DNA of 55,982 nucleotides from a virus. The number at the start of each line of letters is the position of its first letter. Within the stretch, counting starts at the first letter, position 1. Positions 16,735 to 25,589 of the stretch are shown in pieces. The position numbers and the translations under genes are program-made. Location of the stretch: IMG/VR virus record IMGVR_UViG_3300034071_001545, positions 1 to 55,982 of that record; one strand, given 5' to 3'. The notes under the pieces were generated by a model. It ran no database searches. It was not told where the DNA came from and saw nothing but the letters and a program-made list of their open reading frames with translations.

Positions 16735-17718
16735 TTATATAGATACAGATCCCTGTCGTTCCATGAATGCGTCAAGTCTAGAAAATTCCTCATCCTTCAT
16801 TTTTCCTTGAAGGAGTTTTAGAAGATATTGTTTAACTTTATGTTGATTTAAATCTTCGGGTTCCAAAGCGTTGTCTGGATCGTCTACCCACTTTTTCCAC
16901 TGTTCAATTTTATCTTCCTTGCTTTTTAGATGTGGATACTCTGGATCTTTTCTATGTTTATAAATCATGTCAAAAGTATTTTTTCCATCCGGTTGCGTTT
17001 CTAAAAATTTTATTAAAGATGGTATAGCGGCGGTAGCGGTTCCCGCTGCTCCTGCGATAGAAGACCCGATACCAGTCAACCCCGCAGTGGTTATTCCTGC
17101 TGCCAATCCTTGTCCCGCTCCTTTGAGCGTATCCATTCCAACATCTTTCCAATCTATATTTTTCAAAGATCCTTTTGAAGATTGCTTGTAAATAGAACCT
17201 GTGGCTCCAAGGAGCGCTCCTCCCAAAGTCCCTCCGACGCCTCCTATCTGTATTTTTGGCCAATAAAGCATCATAAATTCCGCAGGATTTCCGTGAGCAC
17301 GAATAAGACCTATGATAGTCATCATCAACCCAAGCGCCGTATAAGCCGTTACAACTTTATGGGTTTTTATCCAATTTACTATTTTAGTTATAACATTCCC
17401 CACACCTTCGGACAGCAACTCGTTAGATATTTCTTTTTCTTGATCTTTAACTTTTGGATCATTGAAAATGGCATTCAGTGTATCCTTGTCTTTTTCTTTT
17501 ACAGCTTTATTTATCTTGTCAAAAGTTTCTGGGCTCACTTTCTTTAACATACCGGCCAGCCAAGAAAAAACTTTAAGTGCAGCGGTATCCATCAATCCTT
17601 CATTTAAAGACTTGGCTTCAGATTGATATCTGGATCTAAGTTCGTTCGACCGTAAGCGATGAAGATTTTCTTCTTCATACACTTCCAATATGAGACTTTT
17701 TATGTCTTTATAATTCAT
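16735..17718 (-). CDS. Tagged protein with glycine-rich hydrophobic core
   Basis: 327 residues, family not recognised. It begins MNYKDIKSLILEVYEEEN, an instance of the recurrent N-terminal amphipathic tag, with an L/I-x-E site (ILE). The middle has a membrane-length hydrophobic stretch (VVTAYTALGLMMTIIGLI, about 122-139). Long glycine/alanine zipper-like segments follow (GGVGGTLGGALLGATGS and AGQGLAAGITTAGLTGIGSS, about 155-225). The C-terminus is charged. Such glycine zippers occur in membrane-inserting and pore-forming proteins, so an ejected or internal virion protein is a reasonable guess. Paired with the tagged gene upstream, 38 bases away. Confidence 0.7.
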   Translation of the reverse strand: MNYKDIKSLILEVYEEENLHRLRSNELRSRYQSEAKSLNEGLMDTAALKVFSWLAGMLKKVSPETFDKINKAVKEKDKDTLNAIFNDPKVKDQEKEISNELLSEGVGNVITKIVNWIKTHKVVTAYTALGLMMTIIGLIRAHGNPAEFMMLYWPKIQIGGVGGTLGGALLGATGSIYKQSSKGSLKNIDWKDVGMDTLKGAGQGLAAGITTAGLTGIGSSIAGAAGTATAAIPSLIKFLETQPDGKNTFDMIYKHRKDPEYPHLKSKEDKIEQWKKWVDDPDNALEPEDLNQHKVKQYLLKLLQGKMKDEEFSRLDAFMERQGSVSI

Positions 17719-17756
17719 ATTGATTATGTCCGCCAGTTTCTTACAACTTCAGCATA

Positions 17757-18458
17757 TTATTTTCCTTTTAATGCCGGTGTATCTTTCAACTTTGTAGTAA
17801 GTTTGTCTGGGCTTTCTGTACTTTTATCGTGTTTTAGATATGCAGACTTGGCGTCTGCTTTATCTTTCAGTACCTTATCTACAATCTTTTCAATCTTATC
17901 GACGATGCTTCCGCCAAGTGCAGGAGCAACTTCTTTGTTGATAGGAGCATTTTCTTTATCTACTTTCTCTTCCGCCTTTACCGTAGTATCATCTGCTATT
18001 TCAACTTGAGTTTCTTCATCGGCATCATCCATCTTGTCGGCTTCATTGGCTTCTTCTTTTTCGGATGGCTTCTTACCAAATCCTTTTAGGCTCTTGTCAT
18101 ATGCTTTTTGGACATATGTCTTATCTGAACTTTCAGCGTGTTGTTTTACAAGTTCCATTGCTGCTTCAAGAGAAATGCCGCGAGCAATCTTTCTTTCAGA
18201 TTCATTTGTAATGGACACAACGTCATAACAATGATCGCAGTTTTTGCTTAGTTGAACTTCTTGATTGCCTTTCATTCCTGCGGTTTTTCCTGTGCCACGA
18301 ATTTTCATTACGTTGGCATCCTTGCCCATTGCCTTGGTTAGTGCTTCTTCGCCAGTCAAATCCTTTTTATCCGACTGAATAGGTGTACCAAACTGATTAT
18401 TGGTGATTTCTTGCAATACTAACTTTTTGATGGCTTTTTTTAGAAGTTCACGATTCAT
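17757..18458 (-). CDS. Tagged, charged, low-complexity protein
   Basis: 233 residues, not recognised. It begins MNRELLKKAIKKLVLQEITNN, a clear recurrent tag with LQE near residue 17. A small domain with CDHCYDVVSI (one CxxC) and SERKIARGISLEAAMELV follows, then a long Lys/Glu/Asp/Ala-rich tail. It is under an ATATTTATA element and between two terminators, so with the next gene it forms a two-gene late-type unit placed among replication genes. Probable internal virion protein by analogy with the other tagged proteins. Confidence 0.7.
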   Translation of the reverse strand: MNRELLKKAIKKLVLQEITNNQFGTPIQSDKKDLTGEEALTKAMGKDANVMKIRGTGKTAGMKGNQEVQLSKNCDHCYDVVSITNESERKIARGISLEAAMELVKQHAESSDKTYVQKAYDKSLKGFGKKPSEKEEANEADKMDDADEETQVEIADDTTVKAEEKVDKENAPINKEVAPALGGSIVDKIEKIVDKVLKDKADAKSAYLKHDKSTESPDKLTTKLKDTPALKGK

Positions 18459-18479
18459 AAATGTATATATGGTTTAGTA

Positions 18480-18488
18480 TATAAATAT
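18480..18488 (-). promoter_or_regulatory. ATATTTATA element before the tagged gene pair
   Basis: Minus strand ATATTTATA, 21 bases before the ATG at 18458, directly after a terminator. Confidence 0.5.
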
Positions 18489-18497
18489 TATTATATA

Positions 18498-18525
18498 ACA
18501 AAAAACCGCCGTATTATTGGCGGTT
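18498..18525 (-). terminator. Rho-independent terminator after nrdA
   Basis: Seven-bp stem AACCGCC/GGCGGTT (18504-18510 with 18519-18525). On the minus strand the hairpin runs into a T-rich tail. Confidence 0.88.
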
Positions 18526-18543
18526 ATGTGTGTTTTTATAATA

Positions 18544-20193
18544 TTATGCTTCGCAACTCTTGCATTCTAGGATGCTTCTACCCAGTTCTTGGGCAGGATT
18601 TGTGCCTCGTTGGTAATAAAGGCACTTTATACCCTGTTCCCAAGCGAATATAACCAATTGATTTACATCTTTGACTGGAGTCTTGGGATGAATCATTAGA
18701 TTGAGAGATTGACCTTGATCAATATACTTTTGGCGTGCAGCAGCCTGAATAATGACTTCCTTCTGACTAATCTCACCAAACGTCTTGAATACATCCTTTT
18801 CGTGTTCTGACAGGAACTCAAGGTGTTGAACACTGCCACCCTTGAGAAGAATGCTCTTCCAAGTATCTGCATTATTCTTGCCGTGCTTTTCAAGTACTGC
18901 TTCAAGATATGGGTTGCGATAAGTGAACTTACCTTTAGCCAAGTCCTTTGTATAATAATTGCTATTCAGCGGCTCGATACTTGGCGAAACTTGACCAAGG
19001 ATGAATGAACTGCTTGTAGTAGGAGCAATCGCCATTGTAGTAACATTACGACGACCATATCCCTTTAGCAGCGGTGGCTCACCATATTCCTTGGCCATTT
19101 CCTTACTGGCAGCATAACTCTTGTCACGAATGACCTTATGAATTTGAGTATTCAGAAGTTTGGCTTCCAAGCTCTCAAACGGAATCATTTTGCTTTGTAG
19201 GAACGAATGCCATCCAAGCACACCAATACCAAGTGCTCGCTGATTCTTGGCGAATGTATGAGCAGCCTTGAGGAACGGAATATTTTCAGTTGCCTGAATA
19301 TAATCTTCCATAACCGCATCAAGGAAGTATGTCATTGTCTCGACCGCGTCCGTGCTCTTCCAATCTTCATAATGAAGTAGATTCATAGAAGATAGATTGC
19401 ACACGAATGTTTCTTCGGCAGAAGAACTCAGGCAGATTTCAGAACATAGATTAGAAGCGTGAATCTTCATCTTCTTGTCCTTATATACTTCTGGAGCATT
19501 ATCATTTACATTATCACTAAAGAAAATATAAGGATAGCCGCTTTCAAAACGCTTCTTGAGCACCTTTGCCCAAACGGCACGGGCATCCTTATCACCCTCA
19601 ATCATCTTCTTCATGAACTTGTTACTAACACAAACACCAATACTCAAGTCTTGAATAGCGTGACCTTCTTCACGAATGCCAAGGAACTCCATAATATCTG
19701 GATGTTCAATTGGAAGATATGCGGCAAAACTGCCACGGCGTACATTTGACTGCGATACTACGCGAGTAACCGCATCAAACATTTCCATAAAATGGACAGG
19801 ACCAGAACTTGTGCCGCCTACGCTAATAGGCGTACCTCTGCTACGAAGGTCACCAAAATAACCAGATGTGCCAGCACCATATTTGGTAAGCATACCAACT
19901 TCAGCAGTCTTTTCAAGAATGGCATTCATAGTGTCAGACACATATGAACCGTTGCAAGAAATAGACAGTCCGCGTCCATTGCCAAAGTTTGCCCAAACAG
20001 GAGATGACAATGAATACCATCCTTTGTGCATATAGGACTCGAACTTTTCAGCGAATCCTTTCTTTTTTAGGATCTTTTCCGCAGCCTTGGAAATCTCGTG
20101 GATTCTTTCTTCTGCGGTCTGCCCTTTTGGCAAATATCCTCTTTCAAGGAATGTGATGCTGTCCTTGTTCAGCCAATAAATGTCCTTACTCAT
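18544..20193 (-). CDS. nrdA: Class I ribonucleotide reductase large subunit
   Basis: Reduces ribonucleoside diphosphates to the deoxy form for phage DNA synthesis, with NrdB. 549 residues, shorter than E. coli NrdA (761): the N-terminal ATP-cone is missing, so dATP inhibition through that domain should be lost. Active-site features are intact: first redox cysteine ISCNGSYVSD (about 80), YGAGTSGYFGDLRSRG, the thiyl-radical cysteine in NLCSEIC (about 250), VCNLSSMNL for the second redox cysteine, and the C-terminal CKSC pair for thioredoxin exchange. It starts five bases after the nrdB stop. Terminator downstream. Confidence 0.96.
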   Translation of the reverse strand: MSKDIYWLNKDSITFLERGYLPKGQTAEERIHEISKAAEKILKKKGFAEKFESYMHKGWYSLSSPVWANFGNGRGLSISCNGSYVSDTMNAILEKTAEVGMLTKYGAGTSGYFGDLRSRGTPISVGGTSSGPVHFMEMFDAVTRVVSQSNVRRGSFAAYLPIEHPDIMEFLGIREEGHAIQDLSIGVCVSNKFMKKMIEGDKDARAVWAKVLKKRFESGYPYIFFSDNVNDNAPEVYKDKKMKIHASNLCSEICLSSSAEETFVCNLSSMNLLHYEDWKSTDAVETMTYFLDAVMEDYIQATENIPFLKAAHTFAKNQRALGIGVLGWHSFLQSKMIPFESLEAKLLNTQIHKVIRDKSYAASKEMAKEYGEPPLLKGYGRRNVTTMAIAPTTSSSFILGQVSPSIEPLNSNYYTKDLAKGKFTYRNPYLEAVLEKHGKNNADTWKSILLKGGSVQHLEFLSEHEKDVFKTFGEISQKEVIIQAAARQKYIDQGQSLNLMIHPKTPVKDVNQLVIFAWEQGIKCLYYQRGTNPAQELGRSILECKSCEA

Positions 20194-20198
20194 ATATA

Positions 20199-21173
20199 TT
20201 AAAATAGGTCGTCTGCTTGTATAGACTGTGTTTTCTTTGCATATTCGACCGGTCTCTTATGGAAGAAATCAGTCATAGTATTACCCATTACATCCTCATC
20301 CATCCAAGTAGTCAACTCAATAATGCTTTGCGGCACATCAAATATTTTTCTGAAGCCAATCATCTCAAGCGAATCATTTAGACGACGCTGAACATATCCC
20401 TTTAGAATATCTGCACTAATCTTTTCATCAGCATAATCACCGATCATCCAATCAATGAGTTTGCATTCAGCATTATATGATTCCTGTGCTTCGTGGATAA
20501 TTTTTTCTTCAAGTTCAGCATCAAACAACTCCGGTAGTTCTTGGCGAATAGTATTTACAATCTTTCCACCAGCCAGACCGTGTAGTGTTTCTTCTTTTGC
20601 CGTATATGCAACCTGCTGGGCAGTATCCTTCAATAATCCTTTATAACGATTGAACCAGTTGATAATATAAAACTGGCTAAATAGAGACACGTTTTCTACA
20701 TAAAGTGTAAAAAGAATCAGCGAGTATATATACTGCTTACGATTGTCTGTATATACCTTATCAAGATATTTACGAAGATACTTTACTCGACCTTGAATAA
20801 TGTCAAGTTTTAGGTTTTCTTCAAACACATCCTGCATTTGTAGCACATCCAATAGTTTTTCATATGCATTGTTATGAATAACTTCAATATTGCCCATAGT
20901 AATGCCAAGATCAGATAATGCTGGATGTGGCAATGTATCACCAAGTTTCGTCCAAAATTTCTTTACAGATATTTCTATCTGTCCGATTGCACTCAAAGCA
21001 TTCTTGATAATGACCTGCTCTTGCGGAGTTAGTTCAGTTTTGTATTGCTGTAAGTCGGATGTGAATGTGAACTCGTTTGGAGTCCAGTGCCCAGCCCACA
21101 TGGCATCAATATATTCTTGTGCCCAGGGATAGCGATTTGGCTTACGAGCGATTTGTTCGTCAAAGATTGTCAT
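20199..21173 (-). CDS. nrdB: Class I ribonucleotide reductase small subunit
   Basis: 324 residues. Ferritin-like radical-generating subunit. Metal ligands can be placed: a first acidic ligand in IGQIEISVKKFW (Glu rather than the Asp of E. coli NrdB), E-x-x-H in NIEVIHNNAY with the tyrosine four residues after the histidine (the radical Tyr position), a Glu in YVENVSLFSQF, and E-x-x-H in KEETLHGLAG. The C-terminal tail (SIQADDLF) is the expected NrdA-docking peptide. GGAGGAAA precedes the ATG, one of the strongest Shine-Dalgarno sites in the window. Confidence 0.96.
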   Translation of the reverse strand: MTIFDEQIARKPNRYPWAQEYIDAMWAGHWTPNEFTFTSDLQQYKTELTPQEQVIIKNALSAIGQIEISVKKFWTKLGDTLPHPALSDLGITMGNIEVIHNNAYEKLLDVLQMQDVFEENLKLDIIQGRVKYLRKYLDKVYTDNRKQYIYSLILFTLYVENVSLFSQFYIINWFNRYKGLLKDTAQQVAYTAKEETLHGLAGGKIVNTIRQELPELFDAELEEKIIHEAQESYNAECKLIDWMIGDYADEKISADILKGYVQRRLNDSLEMIGFRKIFDVPQSIIELTTWMDEDVMGNTMTDFFHKRPVEYAKKTQSIQADDLF

Positions 21174-21261
21174 AAAAATTTCCTCCGCTTGGTATTATTG
21201 TGTGGAAGATAAATACGTGTTATAAAAAATAAATTATGCAAAAAAATTTTACAAAATTTTC

Positions 21262-22659
21262 TCACAAATTGACGTTTTCGCCATTTTGATTTTGGCGAGA
21301 ACTATTCCATTTATTCTTCAACATCGTCTTCATAGAAGACTCGTCATCTTCCATACCGGACTGAATAGCCATTGCTTCTTTTGACTTAGAATCATAGATC
21401 TCAATCTCGCCGTTGCCGGTATTCATTTTGGCATACAAAGTGATGCCATCAGGACCAAAGCGGTTCTTGATTACGTGACAACGAGCAGTATTGTTGGCTT
21501 TGTCTTGCATGTTTCGTGTTACGCTGAACACAAAATCGGCAGTCATGATCTTACGATACGAGTCAGCAATATTATGTGCCTGAACAACGTCTTCCTGACC
21601 GCCGCTTCGGTTTGTTTGTGAAGCAGTCCATACAGGAATCTGTAGTTCTCCTGCAACTTGCCGCAGTTCTTCATAGATGTTTCCCGCCTCGCTATAACTG
21701 TTGCTGTTCTTTTCCTTTTCCTGCGGACGAAGAATGTCGGCATAATCAACAATCATTTCATTGATTTTGACATTCTCAAGTGCCTGAATGCGTTCAATAT
21801 GAAACTTGAGCGATTGAGCACTAACCGTCTTTAGCGGAAAATACTTCACAAACAACTTACCATCAATCTTCTTGATGACATCTTCAACTTCGCCTTGGCG
21901 ATGCTTGATTTCCTGAAAGTCAATATGTGTAAAGCAGCAGTCGTATCGCAGTCCAACATAGTTTTCATTCAGTTCAAGCGTAAAGTGTGCGATGTTCTTG
22001 CCACGCTTCATTGCCTTGGCACCAAGGCTGCACAGCAGCCAACTCTTGCCAATGCCAGCAGGGGCAACGACAATACCCAGTTCACCAGGCCCAAGACCGC
22101 CGTCCATAAGAGAGTCAATGACATCCCAGCCGGTAGGAATCGTGTTGCGGCACATTTCACTCATACGAGTAGCAACGTCCTTGTGATAGTTATGACCTAG
22201 GTTGCGTTCCATACCCGCCTTCATTGCCTTATCAACAAGACCCTTGATCTTGTCATATTCACCTGTCTTGAGATGGTCAACGGACTCAATGATAGCATTC
22301 TTGAGCTTCTGATTCTTACAGAACTCCAAGAACTGCTCACGCACGAACTGTAGATCCTTTTCACTGATCTTGAGATATACATTCTTTAGGTGATCTGTCA
22401 CCGTTGCCTTGAAGTCGGCATTTTCAATAGTATCAACACGCACCTTGAAAACTTGCATAGTAGGCAAGTCCTTATATTCCGCGTGATATTGAATGATTTC
22501 CTTTACAATCCAGCGATGTGCCTCGTTTTCAAAGGCATCAATCTCTATGATGTCAACAACACGTTCAAGAAACGTCTTGTCGGTAAGAATGCTTGCGATG
22601 ATCTTGACTTGGAATTCAAGACCATATTTGTGTAGATTGTCGATGATTACTGGAGCCAT
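21262..22659 (-). CDS. Replicative DnaB-family helicase (T4 gp41-like)
   Basis: 465 residues. An N-terminal helical domain is followed by a RecA-fold ATPase: IPTGWDVIDSLMDGGLGPGE, Walker A APAGIGKS (about 200), a DnaB-type TLELNENYVGLRYD segment (H1a), Walker B MIVDYADIL (about 300), H3-like VWTASQTNRSG and KNRFGP near the C-terminus, where the arginine finger lies. It should unwind DNA ahead of the polymerase. No separate primase gene is visible in the window. Own TTGACG/TAATAT promoter. The next gene downstream is nrdB. Confidence 0.93.
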   Translation of the reverse strand: MAPVIIDNLHKYGLEFQVKIIASILTDKTFLERVVDIIEIDAFENEAHRWIVKEIIQYHAEYKDLPTMQVFKVRVDTIENADFKATVTDHLKNVYLKISEKDLQFVREQFLEFCKNQKLKNAIIESVDHLKTGEYDKIKGLVDKAMKAGMERNLGHNYHKDVATRMSEMCRNTIPTGWDVIDSLMDGGLGPGELGIVVAPAGIGKSWLLCSLGAKAMKRGKNIAHFTLELNENYVGLRYDCCFTHIDFQEIKHRQGEVEDVIKKIDGKLFVKYFPLKTVSAQSLKFHIERIQALENVKINEMIVDYADILRPQEKEKNSNSYSEAGNIYEELRQVAGELQIPVWTASQTNRSGGQEDVVQAHNIADSYRKIMTADFVFSVTRNMQDKANNTARCHVIKNRFGPDGITLYAKMNTGNGEIEIYDSKSKEAMAIQSGMEDDESSMKTMLKNKWNSSRQNQNGENVNL

Positions 22660-22676
22660 AAATGATGATGTTTAGA

Positions 22677-22705
22677 ATATTACGACGCATTTGGAGTTTC
22701 GTCAA
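22677..22705 (-). promoter_or_regulatory. Sigma70-like promoter for the helicase
   Basis: Minus strand TTGACG (22705-22700), 17-base spacer, TAATAT (22682-22677), 17 bases before the ATG at 22659. Confidence 0.6.
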
Positions 22706-22720
22706 TTTGATTTAGAAAAA

Positions 22721-23788
22721 TTATTCAGTTTTTGCCATAACGTGCAAAGGATAGAATACTTCCTGCAACCATACATGATAGTTTGGTATAGTGGAGTGCA
22801 TACCGTGTGCTGTAAGTTTTTGTATAAAATGAAACTTGTTGTAGTCATATACATTCTCTACAGCATCAGATATTTTCATTTGCAACGAACCTGCAAAACT
22901 CGGGTTCTTTAGTTGCATAAGCATATAGTTTCTATTCAATATCTTGGAATGTTCCACGATGCTTGAATATATCTTCTTTTCGTTTATACAATCCTTGGCA
23001 CGAAGCAACAGTTCTTCAACCGAAGTTTCCTTGTTTTCTGTAAGCATAGGAAAGCATTTGATGGCAGTTTTGAGTCCAACTCCCTTGACGCCATCGATAT
23101 TATCAGAACTATCGCCTTCTAATATACGATAGTAAATAAAGTTGGTAGGATGAACGCCATATTCATTGATTACATCCTGCACGCCGTATATCTTCTTTTT
23201 GATAGGACTCCAGATACACACTCTATCGTTGATAAGTTGAATAAAGTCCTTATCACCACTCATTATGGTAATCTTGGATGTTGGATACATCTGTGTGGCA
23301 ATATAAGCAATAGCGTCGTCTGCTTCTATATAATCAATAGAAATCACACTCACAGGCAGGCTGCGAAGAAAATCAATAAGTTTTACCATTTGATTTATCA
23401 TCGCTTCCTGTTCTGTCTTAGGATCACTCATTTCTTCATATGCTCTATTTACACGAACAGATACTTTACGATTATTTTTGTATTCTGGATATATGTCTCG
23501 GCGGCGTTGACTTCCGCCTTTGCCGTCAAATACTACAATAACTCTTGTAGGACGTAATAGTTTTATAGCATATCCAAGACTGGTAAGAAATCCAGTTACT
23601 CCGCCAACGTGGTCGCCATTATCACTTAGTGTAGGAACAACAGTCCAACAACGAATGAAGTTATTGGTTCCATCCACAATAAGTATGTCGCTGTTCTTTT
23701 CCTTCTTGGTATTTACGGGCAAGTTGGCGTGCTCAGACTTTATCTGAGAAAATATAGAAGCAAATTTCTTTTTAGTATCTTCTTGCAT
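22721..23788 (-). CDS. 5'-3' exonuclease / RNase H-like flap nuclease (T4 rnh-like)
   Basis: 355 residues. PIN/FEN-type nuclease: ILIVDGTNNFIR (about 28), VVFDGKGGSQRRRDIYP (about 85), YIEADDAIAYIA (about 155), MSGDKDFIQLI (about 178), and a helix-hairpin-helix DNA-binding element GDSSDNIDGVKGVGLKTA (about 225). These are the metal-binding acidic clusters of the family. It should remove RNA primers from lagging-strand fragments. The start is 11 bases after a conserved-loop hairpin. The last residues stop shortly before the helicase promoter. Confidence 0.92.
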   Translation of the reverse strand: MQEDTKKKFASIFSQIKSEHANLPVNTKKEKNSDILIVDGTNNFIRCWTVVPTLSDNGDHVGGVTGFLTSLGYAIKLLRPTRVIVVFDGKGGSQRRRDIYPEYKNNRKVSVRVNRAYEEMSDPKTEQEAMINQMVKLIDFLRSLPVSVISIDYIEADDAIAYIATQMYPTSKITIMSGDKDFIQLINDRVCIWSPIKKKIYGVQDVINEYGVHPTNFIYYRILEGDSSDNIDGVKGVGLKTAIKCFPMLTENKETSVEELLLRAKDCINEKKIYSSIVEHSKILNRNYMLMQLKNPSFAGSLQMKISDAVENVYDYNKFHFIQKLTAHGMHSTIPNYHVWLQEVFYPLHVMAKTE

Positions 23789-23798
23789 TTGTTTGAAC

Positions 23799-23824
23799 CA
23801 TATGGAGGTATTTCACTCCATATG
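23799..23824 (-). other. Hairpin with conserved octaloop before the exonuclease start
   Basis: Nine-bp stem (23799-23807 with 23816-23824) with loop TGAAATAC on the minus strand. Loop and closing GGAG/CTCC are identical to the hairpin at 24251-24276 while the outer stem pairs differ by compensating changes. No T-run follows on the minus strand, so it looks like an RNA-protein site or translational operator rather than a terminator. Confidence 0.6.
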
Positions 23825-23831
23825 ATTATTT

Positions 23832-24224
23832 TTATATGTCTTCTTCTCTTGGACCCCAGAGCCCATCCAACAGTTCTTGTTCGGCCATTCGGATGCAACT
23901 GGGCAGATCATACGTCGGACCTCCACGGTCTTGTTCACGCCAAATCCATTCGCCGTGTTCTCGGATTTCGTCTGCATACATTTCAAATACACCATCTTCG
24001 CCCTTTTCTGCCAGAAGCTTTTCAAAGTCTTCGTAGGACATTTCAGTCAAAGGAGTCAACTTTACTTTTGGAGCTTTTGCAACCTTTGTCTTTTTAGCTT
24101 TTGGCTTTTTTTCTGTTTTGGCCTTTTTTGCCTTCTTCGGCTTTTCTTCTTTTATTTCTTCGGTCATTTTAATGACTTTTGCTTTTTCTATCTGGTTGTT
24201 TATATCGTGTACATCTTCGCTCAT
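23832..24224 (-). CDS. Small Lys-rich basic/acidic protein
   Basis: 130 residues from the ATG at 24224, chosen because AAAGGA lies six bases before it and a longer frame to 24326 would run through the recA terminator. A histone-like Lys/Ala/Pro segment (EEKPKKAKKAKTEKKPKAKK, about residues 25-55) precedes an acidic globular part (TEMSYEDFEKLLAEKGEDG to the end) with two Trp-rich turns (HGEWIWREQDRGGPTYDLP). Not recognised. It lies between recA and the exonuclease and could be a recombination or replication accessory protein binding nucleic acid through its basic arm. Confidence 0.72.
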   Translation of the reverse strand: MSEDVHDINNQIEKAKVIKMTEEIKEEKPKKAKKAKTEKKPKAKKTKVAKAPKVKLTPLTEMSYEDFEKLLAEKGEDGVFEMYADEIREHGEWIWREQDRGGPTYDLPSCIRMAEQELLDGLWGPREEDI

Positions 24225-24244
24225 ATATTTCCTTTCGTAGTAAT

Positions 24245-24276
24245 AAAAACCGTGTGGAGGTATTTCACTCCACACG
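24245..24276 (-). terminator. Rho-independent terminator after recA/uvsX, with octaloop
   Basis: Nine-bp stem CGTGTGGAG/CTCCACACG (24251-24259 with 24268-24276). On the minus strand it runs into GGTTTTTATT. It shares its eight-base loop with the hairpin at 23799-23824. Confidence 0.85.
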
Positions 24277-24282
24277 ATCATT

Positions 24283-25503
24283 TTAGTCGTCTGCTCCTTC
24301 TGATGCTTCGTCGTATTCAACGTCATCAGCCATTTCAGAGTTAGGAGCCTTATACTTCATAACAAAGTTCTCAACGAGCTTGTTATAAAGATAATCTCTG
24401 CATTCTGGTCTGTCTTTGAGCAGCTTCGGTAAGTCCTTCTTTTCAAATACAACTGTCTCGGGTTCTTTACCTTCAACAGGCATAATGAATTGTAGGTTCT
24501 TTGCCTTCTTATCTTCTTCCTTTTCTTCTTCCAACTGCTTCTTTGTCTTCTTTTCACCTGCAACCTTTGGCTTCTTGGCATTGGTTACAATATCCCATTC
24601 AATGAGATGTTCCAACCAATTGCTGAAGTTGTCGATACCTCGGTCAAAGTAGATGTCAAATTCAGCACTGCGCATAGGTGGTCCCATACGATTTTTGACA
24701 ACAGTGCACTTGGTACGAATACCAACCGTCTGTTTATCAGCGTTCTTGATTTGATTCAACTGCTTTAGACGTAGGCGAAGCGAAGCGTGGAACGCAATAG
24801 CTTTACCACCGCTGGTTGTCCAAGGATCGCCAAGTCCAACAAATCCTACCTTTTGACGAAGTTGATTGGTAAAGCACAAGCATACACGCTGTTTAGCAAT
24901 AAGTCCTGTGATCTTTCTCATCGCCTTGCTGATGGCAATGGCTTTGCCGGTGGCATAACCATCCGCACCGTGATCGCTTGCCAGTTCCTTCTTTGTAGAA
25001 GCAGCGGCAACAGAGTCAACCAGAATGGTCACAAGACGATTCTTGCTGCTCTTGCGAACAAGAGTGATGATTTCTTCAACCTTATCAAAAACATCTTCTA
25101 CTGTATCAACATTGATGTATAGCATCTTTGGAACGTCTACACCAATGGCTGTTAGAAAATCCGTAGATACGGAAGTTTCTGTATCGATGAATACTGCCAG
25201 TCCACCCTTCTTCTGGGTCTCGGCAAGCAGGTGAGCGCCCATAAGGCTCTTACCAGATGCTTCAAGACCAGTTAGTTCAGTAATTCTACCTACAGGCAAT
25301 CCACCATTTGGTCGATTGGCAATAGTCAAGTCAACGAGACTATTTCCGGTAGAAACCCAGTCAGTAATTTGCGAAGGATCATCTTCTGCATCAAGGAAAA
25401 AAGCAACTTTGCCGTCGCTGTTCTTATTGATGGAGTCAGCCAATGCTTCTGCCAGTTCATCGCGAGACGATTCAATCTCGTGTTCAATAGTTTTCTTTTT
25501 CAT
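24283..25503 (-). CDS. RecA/UvsX-type recombinase
   Basis: 406 residues. Strand-exchange ATPase: GGLPVGRITELTGLEASGKS (Walker A at about 79-86), VTILVDSVAAAS (Walker B, about 155), CFTNQLRQKVG (L2-side sensor) and TSGGKAIAFHASLRLRL. The motif set is closer to bacterial RecA than to T4 UvsX. A Lys/Glu-rich linker (about 305-330) and a strongly acidic C-terminus (YDEASEGADD) suggest regulation of filament formation by the tail, as in RecA. Downstream of SSB, separated from it by a long hairpin. Confidence 0.93.
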   Translation of the reverse strand: MKKKTIEHEIESSRDELAEALADSINKNSDGKVAFFLDAEDDPSQITDWVSTGNSLVDLTIANRPNGGLPVGRITELTGLEASGKSLMGAHLLAETQKKGGLAVFIDTETSVSTDFLTAIGVDVPKMLYINVDTVEDVFDKVEEIITLVRKSSKNRLVTILVDSVAAASTKKELASDHGADGYATGKAIAISKAMRKITGLIAKQRVCLCFTNQLRQKVGFVGLGDPWTTSGGKAIAFHASLRLRLKQLNQIKNADKQTVGIRTKCTVVKNRMGPPMRSAEFDIYFDRGIDNFSNWLEHLIEWDIVTNAKKPKVAGEKKTKKQLEEEKEEDKKAKNLQFIMPVEGKEPETVVFEKKDLPKLLKDRPECRDYLYNKLVENFVMKYKAPNSEMADDVEYDEASEGADD

Positions 25504-25524
25504 ATATGATAGTATGTTTGAGTA

Positions 25525-25556
25525 ATGGTGCGCCAGTACTCCATCTGGCGCACCAT
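25525..25556 (-). other. Perfect 12-bp hairpin between SSB and recA genes
   Basis: ATGGTGCGCCAG (25525-25536) pairs with CTGGCGCACCAT (25545-25556) around an eight-base loop. No T-run follows on the minus strand. It may be a pause, RNA-processing or mRNA-stability element that sets the SSB to RecA ratio. Confidence 0.65.
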
Positions 25557-25589
25557 CTTCTCATCATTTATTCTACTACTATGTTCAAC

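Noticed and set aside
24225-24326. Longer form of the basic protein starting at 24326
   Set aside because: It would overlap recA and read through the recA terminator hairpin, while the ATG at 24224 has a good AAAGGA site.
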